A stretch of 64,000 bases of DNA, taken from contig NZ_LT629804.1 of NCBI RefSeq assembly GCF_900105865.1, positions 372,001-436,000 on the forward strand, read 5' to 3'. A program made the position numbers and the translations under genes. The notes beneath the pieces were generated by a model. That model was given only the letters and a program-made list of their open reading frames with translations, was not told the origin of the DNA and ran no database searches. Below are positions 44,896 to 52,657 of this stretch, one piece after another. This DNA comes from Arcanobacterium phocae. Its GTDB lineage: Bacteria > Actinomycetota > Actinomycetes > Actinomycetales > Actinomycetaceae. Each line of letters opens with the position of its first letter. Position 1 is the first letter of the stretch.

Positions 44896-45305
44896 GTTTC
44901 TTTCCGACCTCGATCCTTAACGTTTGGTTAATAACACAGCTGATTATAGCAATCAGCTCACTAGCAAATGTCGTTTCATCTCTTATGCCACTATATTGAA
45001 ATGAGTAATCGCTTACACATTGACCATAACCGTTCATTTCTAAACCATTAGTTTATATATTTGAACATATTAATAATTCCCGATGATAGTATGAGAGCTC
45101 TCTAGCACACACTTACACCACATACAATTCAACAGTCTGACGATTGTCAATCCCGAACACTGTACAATCTCTAGTATAGGTATCTGAGAATCGTGGTGTT
45201 CATATTTAGATCCTCAACCAAACTAATAACAATGTCTTCTATAACACTATTACACATTTTAGTTAACCTCATCAATCGACGATCGATAAGTTGAACCTAC
45301 ATAAC
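44896..45305. other. 410-bp AT-rich non-coding region containing one copy of an 84-bp repeat
   Basis: No supportable gene is seen. The 84-bp element at 45001-45084 nearly duplicates the sequence directly upstream of the licCA gene. The remainder (45085-45305) is AT-rich with many stops in all frames and may be a remnant of a lost gene. Confidence 0.6.
45001..45084 (+). repeat. 84-bp direct repeat, orphan copy of the licCA upstream region
   Basis: It matches 46729-46812 at 77 of 84 positions, beginning ATGAGTAATCGCTTACAC and ending TTCCCGAT. In this orientation it faces the 3' end of the GT2 gene at 45306. In the other direction it lies 105 bp upstream of the GT2/DUF2304 pair. It contains a near-palindromic GTAATCGCTTAC. 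Confidence 0.85.
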
Positions 45306-46322
45306 TCAACGCTGCACAACGTGATGTGGATATTTCTTTCTAAATGCTACACCCAAGCCACGCGCCATAATAGATAACCCAGTAAAACGACTCATCAGAT
45401 ACGCATAGCGTACCGATTTTCGTCCGCTCACACGTGCAACTTTAGGGAATTGAGCAAGTAACTGTTTACGGTGGCTGCTACCATCGACTTTATTGAACAA
45501 ATCTAATGCTTGGGCTTGCCCAATCCAGACAACAAACGGGTAGGCGAGGAAAGCAAAAAGTGCTTGCTGGCGCACTTTACTCAATTTGGTGCTCGCATCG
45601 AGGTGGCGTTGTATAATTTTTTGGAGATCATCAACCTCGGATTGCGTCAGCCGATGCGATGTTTGAGCATACTCATGCCCACGCCGATATACATAAAAAC
45701 TATCATCAAGCCAAGTCATAGACGCACATAATGAAATAACCTTTGCGCTCCAATCAGTATCTTCGTTGCGCATTCCAACGGGAAAAATAATGTCATTATC
45801 AATAATGAACTGCCGGCGAACAACCTTAGTCCAAACCGCACTGGCTAGCAGGGCACGATCAGCCAATAGTTTTATTTTCTGATCGACAGAAAACGAATCC
45901 ATTTCTTTTTCTAGGCCAGGCACACCGTACTCACAAAACTGAGAACCATCAGAGTTGGAGTCTACATTAATGTGGCAGAGCACATCTGCATTGGTGTCAC
46001 TGATCTTTTCGTTCATTTTTTCTAGTACATCGTCGTACCGCCACCAATCATCATTATCCATGAAGGTGAGGTACTTTCCAGTTGCTGCAGCGATTCCAGC
46101 ATTCCGGGCAGCGCTAGTTCCAGCGTTTTGCTGATGGATAACTTTTATTCGCGAATCCCCTCGCGCAAAATCATCGCATATCGCAGGCGAATGGTCTGTG
46201 GACCCGTCATCGACGAGGATTACTTCCCAATCATCAAAAGTTTGAGATGTGATCGTTCTCAACGACGATTCGATATATTCTTCCGCATTATAGACAGGGA
46301 TAATAATGCTAATAAAAGTCAT
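45306..46322 (-). CDS. Family 2 glycosyltransferase (EpsJ/CpsJ-like)
   Basis: 338 residues. The GT-A motifs are SIIIPVYNAEEYIESSLRTI, VILVDDGSTDHSPAICDDFA, QNAGTSAARNAGIAAATGKY and LTFMDNDDWW, followed later by RNEDTDWSAKVI. A basic C-terminal tail may associate with the membrane. It is typical of capsule or exopolysaccharide loci; donor and acceptor are not predictable. It is flanked on both sides by AT-rich non-coding DNA carrying the two copies of the 84-bp repeat, as if the gene had been inserted between them. Confidence 0.9.
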   Translation of the reverse strand: MTFISIIIPVYNAEEYIESSLRTITSQTFDDWEVILVDDGSTDHSPAICDDFARGDSRIKVIHQQNAGTSAARNAGIAAATGKYLTFMDNDDWWRYDDVLEKMNEKISDTNADVLCHINVDSNSDGSQFCEYGVPGLEKEMDSFSVDQKIKLLADRALLASAVWTKVVRRQFIIDNDIIFPVGMRNEDTDWSAKVISLCASMTWLDDSFYVYRRGHEYAQTSHRLTQSEVDDLQKIIQRHLDASTKLSKVRQQALFAFLAYPFVVWIGQAQALDLFNKVDGSSHRKQLLAQFPKVARVSGRKSVRYAYLMSRFTGLSIMARGLGVAFRKKYPHHVVQR

Positions 46323-46828
46323 TACTCGGCTCCATAAGGGTTAAGCATCAGACGGCTCCTAATACATATTTTCACAACTATTTTAAGACATTTCTAACCG
46401 GCAGCGACACTCAATTGCAATGACAATAAACTGCTACAACATAGGCCATTCACAATCTCGCGTTTATCCGTGACCTAAAGCAACACTACACTGTTGCAAT
46501 TATCCACTTCCTTTCTTGTTCCGTAGACTTTGTTTCGCTACTCGAGGATAGAATCACCTACGAGCATATTACTAACCGTCGACCGCGACTACGCTGGAAA
46601 CTAAGATTGACAGATATCAATATCCGAAAACGCTGCAGTAAAAATCAAAGACCCACAACAGAAGAGTGGACAATATCAGTTGCAAGTACTTTAAAACGTT
46701 CCTAATTAACGCACTTTCTCACCCTAACATGAGTAATCGCTTACACATTAACCATAACCGTTCATTTTTAGACTATTAGCTTATATATTTGAACATATTA
46801 ACATTTCCCGATACAGCAAGAGATTTCC
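46323..46828. other. 506-bp non-coding region upstream of licCA
   Basis: No convincing gene is seen in either direction. It holds the second copy of the 84-bp repeat (46729-46812) immediately before licCA. The rest is AT-rich without recognisable RNA or repeat features. Confidence 0.6.
46729..46812 (+). repeat. 84-bp direct repeat, copy immediately upstream of licCA
   Basis: It ends 16 nt before the licCA ATG and is about 92% identical to 45001-45084. It starts with the motif TGAGTAATCGCTT (46730-46742), which also occurs with one change upstream of the choline-binding-protein gene. It probably contains the licCA promoter and an operator. Confidence 0.8.
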
Positions 46829-48616
46829 ATGACACATAAACTAACTCACGTACAGTTTGATATACTTCATGCGCTATTTAAAGCCGATACCGAACTCTCG
46901 CAGCGGGATCTGCAATCACACATCAACGCCTCGTTAGGCAGCGTGAACAACGCCGTTCGCGAACTTGAGGCACTTGGCTACATCACAAACCGCCAGATCA
47001 CTCCTGCCGGACTCAATGCTTTAGCCCCGTATCGGGTCCACAATGCTATCATCATGGCTGCTGGACTATCGTCACGCTTCGCGCCAATTTCTTACGAGCG
47101 CCCAAAAGGCACACTACGAGTACGCGGTGAGATCCTCATTGAACGTCAAATTAAACAGTTGCAAGAAGCTGGCATTAGCGACATTACTGTTGTTGTTGGA
47201 TACAAGAAGGAGTACTTTTTCTATCTTATTGAAAAATATGGCGTTAAAATCGTCGTCAATAAAGAGTATTCTAGCCGTAACAACAATGGCTCTTTGTGGT
47301 TAGTCCGTGACCAACTATCCAATACTTTCATCTGCTCCTCCGATAATTACTTCACTGAAAATCCTTTCGAACCTTATGTTTATCGCGCTTACTATTCGGC
47401 GGTCTATGTTGACGGTCCAACAAATGAATGGTGTATAACCACTGGGCCAGGTGGCCGCATAACTGGATGCACTATCGGAGGCGAAAATGCATGGACCATG
47501 CTTGGGCATGTCTATTTTGATTCGAATTTTTCCAGTACCTTCCGCGATCTACTCGAACGTGTCTACCATCTCCCACAAACTGCGCCTAAACTCTGGGAAT
47601 CACTTTTTATTGAAAACATAAAAGATTTCTCTATGGTTATTCGCAAGTATCCAGATGGAGTTATCAATGAGTTCGATTCCGTCGATGAACTTCAAGACTT
47701 CGATCCGCTGTTTATCGAGAATGTTGATTCAGAAGTCTTTGACAACATCACTAAAGCGCTAGGCTGTAAGAAAACTGATATCCGTAATTTCTCCCCACTA
47801 AAACAAGGATTGACTAATCTCTCATGCCACTTTTCGGTTGGCGATAATGAATACGTCTACCGTCATCCCGGAATTGGAACAGACAAACTTATTGATCGCA
47901 CTGCTGAGAAGCAGGCGCTTTTACTTGCACGCGATCTTCAACTTGATTCCACCTTCATCACTGCTGACGTCGCCAAGGGATGGAAGATTTCCCGTTACAT
48001 CCCCGAAATACGTAATCTTGACGTAACGGACGACGACGAGCTACAACAAGCGATGCGAATGATCCGCAACCTGCACACCTCGGGTGCTGTTCTCGATAGA
48101 GATTTTGACTTTGTGCAAGAAGCGATGAAGTTTGAGCAATTATTACACGATATTGAACCCGTTGTACCGCAGGGATATCAGGAATTGCGTGCCAAAGTTC
48201 TCGAACTCAAGCAGTATACTGACGCAGATGGTTTCCCAATAGTACCTAGCCATAACGATTTCTACCCACTCAATTTTCTAATTACCCCTGACGGCGAGAT
48301 GAATTTGATCGACTGGGAATATGCAGGAATGTCTGATGTCGCCGCTGATTTTGGCACATTGGTAGTGTGTACCAACGACATGGATGACGAGCGCGCACAA
48401 GCTGCATTGAAATTTTACTTCGGTCGCACCCCCACACCGGAAGAACAACGCCACTATTGGGCATACGTTGTTTTTGCTGGTTGGTGCTGTCACGTGTGGG
48501 CATTACTGAAAGAAGCCGATGGAGACGACGTCGGAGAATGGCTTCTGACATACTACGAGTATGCTTCACAGTATGTCGACAAACTGCTTGTTCAGTACAA
48601 AGAAGCCACTAAGTAA
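46829..48616 (+). CDS. licCA: Trifunctional-looking HTH / LicC cytidylyltransferase / LicA choline kinase fusion
   Basis: 595 residues in three parts. Residues 1 to about 70 are a winged helix (FDILHALFKADTELSQRDLQ, then SLGSVNNAVRELEALGYITN). Residues ~72-300 are a nucleotidyltransferase with IIMAAGLSSRFAPISYERPK and VVVGYKKEYFFYLIEKYGV, matching CTP:phosphocholine cytidylyltransferase LicC. Residues ~310-595 are a choline/aminoglycoside kinase-fold domain with the catalytic loop VPSHNDFYPLNFLI and metal-binding LIDWEYAGMSDVAADFG, matching LicA. The enzyme would phosphorylate choline and form CDP-choline for LicD. LicC-LicA fusions are known in oral treponemes. The winged helix may regulate expression or simply stabilise the protein. 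Confidence 0.88.
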   Translation: MTHKLTHVQFDILHALFKADTELSQRDLQSHINASLGSVNNAVRELEALGYITNRQITPAGLNALAPYRVHNAIIMAAGLSSRFAPISYERPKGTLRVRGEILIERQIKQLQEAGISDITVVVGYKKEYFFYLIEKYGVKIVVNKEYSSRNNNGSLWLVRDQLSNTFICSSDNYFTENPFEPYVYRAYYSAVYVDGPTNEWCITTGPGGRITGCTIGGENAWTMLGHVYFDSNFSSTFRDLLERVYHLPQTAPKLWESLFIENIKDFSMVIRKYPDGVINEFDSVDELQDFDPLFIENVDSEVFDNITKALGCKKTDIRNFSPLKQGLTNLSCHFSVGDNEYVYRHPGIGTDKLIDRTAEKQALLLARDLQLDSTFITADVAKGWKISRYIPEIRNLDVTDDDELQQAMRMIRNLHTSGAVLDRDFDFVQEAMKFEQLLHDIEPVVPQGYQELRAKVLELKQYTDADGFPIVPSHNDFYPLNFLITPDGEMNLIDWEYAGMSDVAADFGTLVVCTNDMDDERAQAALKFYFGRTPTPEEQRHYWAYVVFAGWCCHVWALLKEADGDDVGEWLLTYYEYASQYVDKLLVQYKEATK

Positions 48617-48704
48617 TGTTATTTGCACACCTACTGAATATCTAAACTAACCTCATATACTTAAATTTAGTAGCTCGATCGTCTTCTACATTGAAAGAAA
48701 TCTC

Positions 48705-49571
48705 ATGACTCACGAATACAATCCAAAAACGTTGCAACGAATCCAGTTAGCAATGACTGATGTACTGCAAGAATTTGATCGCTTGTGTACTGTATTAGAT
48801 TTGCGATACGTGGTTTATGGAGGATCGGCTATTGGTGCTGTTCGCCACCAAGGTTTCATCCCCTGGGATGACGATGTCGACATCTGTATGCTACGCGAAG
48901 ACTACGATAAGTTTTTTGCGCAAGCTCCGGAAATTTTAGATAAGAAGTATACTCTGATTGATTCGCGTACTGATAGTAACTATCCGAAGACATTTGGAGT
49001 TCTTGGCTTTAAGGAAAGTGAGTTTATCCCCGGTTTAGCAGCAAAGCGTGACTATCGCATGCCCTTAGGTATCGATCTCTTCCCGCTTGACCCAATCCCA
49101 AGTTCGTCGAAAGATTTCGCGAAACAGAACAAGGCCACCTGGTTCTGGGGGAGATTACTCTATCTTCAGGGCACCCCTAACGCCGTACTCTCTGTGCCAC
49201 AACCTGCAAAATTAGCTATTAATGCTGCACTCCACGGTATTCATTGGGCCTTAAAGCTTGCTCATATTAGACCCGCAACGTTAATTACAAAGTGGGAGAA
49301 AGCCGCTCGACAATTCGAGAATAGTTCGGCTACTCTTTATGGCGACTTCTCCACTCGAGACCCGCAGCGATGGTCAGCGACACTAGATGAACTTTACCCA
49401 GCGCAACGGCTACCTTTCGGTGATATCGAGGTGATGGTTCCCCGCGATTATGATGCCATTTTGAGCCGTGGTTATGGTGATTACATGACTATTCCACCAG
49501 AAGATCAGCGAGAAAACCACGCAGCTTCCTCAGTTATTTTCGGTCCCTACGCTCCGAAACTAGCAGAATGA
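48705..49571 (+). CDS. licD: LicD-family phosphocholine transferase
   Basis: 288 residues. The LicD domain opens with LRYVVYGGSAIGAVRHQGFI, then PWDDDVDICMLREDYDKF, where the D-D-D-x-D cluster binds metal. LPFGDIEVMVPRDYDAILSR-type sequence follows near the C-terminus. LicD enzymes transfer phosphocholine from CDP-choline to sugars of teichoic acid or LPS. It lies 88 bp after licCA in the same direction and completes the decoration pathway. No LicB-type choline permease is present in the window. Confidence 0.92.
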   Translation: MTHEYNPKTLQRIQLAMTDVLQEFDRLCTVLDLRYVVYGGSAIGAVRHQGFIPWDDDVDICMLREDYDKFFAQAPEILDKKYTLIDSRTDSNYPKTFGVLGFKESEFIPGLAAKRDYRMPLGIDLFPLDPIPSSSKDFAKQNKATWFWGRLLYLQGTPNAVLSVPQPAKLAINAALHGIHWALKLAHIRPATLITKWEKAARQFENSSATLYGDFSTRDPQRWSATLDELYPAQRLPFGDIEVMVPRDYDAILSRGYGDYMTIPPEDQRENHAASSVIFGPYAPKLAE

Positions 49572-49782
49572 GTTATGCTTTTTGACATCAATAACTTCGT
49601 ATTTGCACTATTTTCGTACGGAACCAAAGAATAGAATGCAACACAAATACTGCCAACTATATTTATATTTAATGGTGTACTGCATAAAATATAAAGTCAA
49701 CTAGAGCATACTGCTATAGTCGGCTTTGTTAATTACGATGCGCTATGGCAATAGAGAATTATAGGAAACAGATGAGGTGCGT

Positions 49783-51033
49783 ATGAGCACTAATAAGCAG
49801 CTATCATTAAAAGATAATATGCTGTGGAATTCAGCAGGTTCAATGGTGCGATTGGCTTGTAATTACCTTATAACAATTGCTGCCGTACGTCTCTCGTCTG
49901 GATTTGATGTTGCGGGTGGGCTGGCTATCGCTATGTCCATTGCAAATCTTGTTCTACCTTTTGCAGATTATCGACTACGTACACTACAAATCACTGATGT
50001 AAAAAATGAACGCTCTTCGAATCACTATGTGGGTTTGAGAATCTTAACGTCTTTCATAGCCTTTTTCGCTGGTAGCTTTTACGCACTATTCACCGCGTCG
50101 TTAAACAATCTAGTTCCAGTAATTTTATATCTTATTTACTGTTTAATCATTAGCTTTACCGAGGTTTTTCGTGCGATCGATTGGCGCAACTATCGTATGG
50201 ATATCTCTGGAATCTCATATATTCTACAGGGAGTTATAGACGTAGTATCTTTTAGCTTCGGACTGTGGCTTACAAACTCGTTGATCTGGGCGATCATTGC
50301 TATGACTGTTTCTGAAATTCTCCTAGGAATCCTCTACGACGCACCTCGGGCAGCCAAGTTTGAAAGCATTAAGCCAGCTCTTGAAATCCTGCCCTCATTA
50401 AAACTACTTCTTACACTTACTCCACTTGCTGTATCCCAAGTGCTTAGTACGATTGTATTTACCATTCCCCGCCAGCAACTAGAGATTTCTTTAGGCGCTG
50501 ATGCGTTAGGAATTTATGCTTCAGTAGCATCTCCAGTACTCATTGTTCAAATGGGCGCTACATACGTCTACAGCCCACTGCTTCGGGAGCTTGCCCAGCG
50601 GCTGAATTCGGACAAACACTCTGCCTTAAAACTCATCAAAAAAACAACCGGTTTTATCTTGCTCATCACTGGTCTGCTATCCGTTCTTCTTCTGATTTTT
50701 GGCAACTGGCTCTTAACGATCTTATTTGGCAATGAGATTAGCCAGCACACTTACATCCTGCAACCAGCCATATTATTTACGTTAATTACTGCCTTTGTGT
50801 GGTTTATGAACGATCTGTTGATCACCATAAGAAACTACAAAGGAGCATTCATTGGAAATGCAATCGCTGCAGTTTTAACCATTACACTTTCCCAAGGGTT
50901 CATTACCATGTTCGGAATCAATGGACCGAGTTGGGTTGGCACCGCATCTTATTCGAGCGCCCTAATAGTTATGGTTGTAGTATTCGCACACAACTATCGT
51001 AAGCTACCACGTCACTCATCCATTGAAGAGTAG
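49783..51033 (+). CDS. Polysaccharide flippase-like membrane protein (MOP/Wzx type)
   Basis: About 416 residues from the ATG preceded by GAGG at 5 nt (the frame opens at GTG 49777). About twelve hydrophobic helices start with LKDNMLWNSAGSMVRLACNY, a form typical of oligosaccharide flippases in the MOP superfamily. It would flip lipid-linked repeat units or single sugars across the membrane. No clear Wzy polymerase is adjacent. The AT-rich composition differs from the flanking rml genes. It converges with the DUF2142 gene after a 33-bp gap. Confidence 0.82.
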   Translation: MSTNKQLSLKDNMLWNSAGSMVRLACNYLITIAAVRLSSGFDVAGGLAIAMSIANLVLPFADYRLRTLQITDVKNERSSNHYVGLRILTSFIAFFAGSFYALFTASLNNLVPVILYLIYCLIISFTEVFRAIDWRNYRMDISGISYILQGVIDVVSFSFGLWLTNSLIWAIIAMTVSEILLGILYDAPRAAKFESIKPALEILPSLKLLLTLTPLAVSQVLSTIVFTIPRQQLEISLGADALGIYASVASPVLIVQMGATYVYSPLLRELAQRLNSDKHSALKLIKKTTGFILLITGLLSVLLLIFGNWLLTILFGNEISQHTYILQPAILFTLITAFVWFMNDLLITIRNYKGAFIGNAIAAVLTITLSQGFITMFGINGPSWVGTASYSSALIVMVVVFAHNYRKLPRHSSIEE

Positions 51034-51066
51034 GACCAGACCTACAGCCAATCCGCATTTTCATCT

Positions 51067-52632
51067 TCACACGAGATTTTTAGGCGCCTTCTTTTCACCT
51101 TCACTGGCGATGTATCGGTTTTCCTCAACCATAGAAACATTCTTCACTTCCGCATCATAAAATGAATGTCGATGGATGAAGATAATAACCGTTATCACCC
51201 CAACTACAAATGCAAGTGACGACACTTCCCATACAGTCATTGGCGAAATACTGATGTCCCACCACCACTCCATGTTGTTATTCAGATTGAACAGATGCGG
51301 AGGCTGGAACCCAGAAATATAACGTTGCATGACAATATGAAGAGCAATACTGTTCGCAGCCGAAATAGCCATACCTACAGCTATCAGCTGCGGTAATTGG
51401 AATATGCGTTTTTGCTGTGTACCCACAATAAAAAGGATAAAAAGTAGAACTCCAAGTAAAGGCATCATGTATCTTGGCTGATAATCACCAAAACCGCTAA
51501 ATATTCCTTTAAGAATAAATACTAGTGGTATTCCTGCCATGGCACCAAGAACAACTGTTGCAGACAGCCATTTACGCCATGTTCCAGAACGCAACCCCGC
51601 CATTAACGCACCTGAAAAAACAAAGAGCGCCATGTACGTTACCGGTCCGTCTAATGGCGTATCGAACCAACCCGGACCATACGTAACACCGAACATTCCA
51701 GCTAGATATCGCGGGAAATCAAGAATCGTATGAACAGCTGTCCGCAATAGATTCCCCTCGGCGGCAAAACTAGCTGTTACATGTTTTGCCTGACCGCCTA
51801 AGGTTATCGAATATGCGCCTACCAACCCTATAAGAGCAACAGTTATGGCTGGTACTATATTATCCCTAGTCCACTTGATAGCGAACACGAAAGCAACTGC
51901 AACAACGAACAGGTAGAATGAAACGTCTCGCCGAGATGATAGACATAGGATCGCCGAAAAAATACTCAGACCTAAAAGAATCCATCGTCTCCAGTCTTTG
52001 CGTGTAGCAGCCCCATACATGGCTGTCGTATAACCATATAGTCCTGTTATTGCCCAGGAGCTTGGATTCATTGATGTAATGAAATAGAACCCCATCGGAA
52101 TCCAAGTAACTATCATCGGCAACAAGAATGCTGGGCGTTGTTCAGGACGTATGAAAACTCCAATTAAACCTAGTAATACAACGGCAATAGCTAGATTAAT
52201 CGTACGCATAAGAATAATAGACTTGCCTACATCCTCCTGAACAAAAAGATGCTGAAAGGCATAGTAACCAGTCGGATAGTCACCATTGTCATAGCGGTGG
52301 CTCCACATCAACTCGTTGGTGGAGATATCAACATTACAGTCTGCAGCTGAACTATCTGATTTGAACGCGTGGCATGCAGCCCCGGCAGCCACAGGGGCTG
52401 GAACTCGAACCTTCTCAACACCATCGATCATCTTGACCGCGCACGATTGACCAATAGGCCTTGGACACCAAATCGACCCCATATGGAAATCGTCATCAGG
52501 AGAGCCACCGATCGGGGAAGCTACTGCCCAACCCAAGCCAGCCCCCAAAAAGGCAATCATCGTCAGGATAACTAGGCTGATCGAGCGAATACCTAAAGTT
52601 GATCGTAGGTGCTGAAGTCTATTGTCACGCAT
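51067..52632 (-). CDS. DUF2142-family multi-pass membrane protein
   Basis: 521 residues with about ten to twelve helices. After the first helix comes ASPIGGSPDDDFHMGSIWC, a hallmark of actinobacterial DUF2142 proteins. The D-D-x-x-H motif faces the exterior, as in GT-C glycosyltransferases. A large extracellular loop with several cysteines follows. DUF2142 proteins are found in surface-polysaccharide loci and are presumed GT-C-like sugar transferases using polyprenyl-phosphate sugars. The GT2/DUF2304 pair at 43780-44895 could make such a donor. It is followed on the minus strand only by intergenic sequence. Confidence 0.85.
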   Translation of the reverse strand: MRDNRLQHLRSTLGIRSISLVILTMIAFLGAGLGWAVASPIGGSPDDDFHMGSIWCPRPIGQSCAVKMIDGVEKVRVPAPVAAGAACHAFKSDSSAADCNVDISTNELMWSHRYDNGDYPTGYYAFQHLFVQEDVGKSIILMRTINLAIAVVLLGLIGVFIRPEQRPAFLLPMIVTWIPMGFYFITSMNPSSWAITGLYGYTTAMYGAATRKDWRRWILLGLSIFSAILCLSSRRDVSFYLFVVAVAFVFAIKWTRDNIVPAITVALIGLVGAYSITLGGQAKHVTASFAAEGNLLRTAVHTILDFPRYLAGMFGVTYGPGWFDTPLDGPVTYMALFVFSGALMAGLRSGTWRKWLSATVVLGAMAGIPLVFILKGIFSGFGDYQPRYMMPLLGVLLFILFIVGTQQKRIFQLPQLIAVGMAISAANSIALHIVMQRYISGFQPPHLFNLNNNMEWWWDISISPMTVWEVSSLAFVVGVITVIIFIHRHSFYDAEVKNVSMVEENRYIASEGEKKAPKNLV

Positions 52633-52657
52633 TATAAATTCCTGTCGCTGTCACGTA

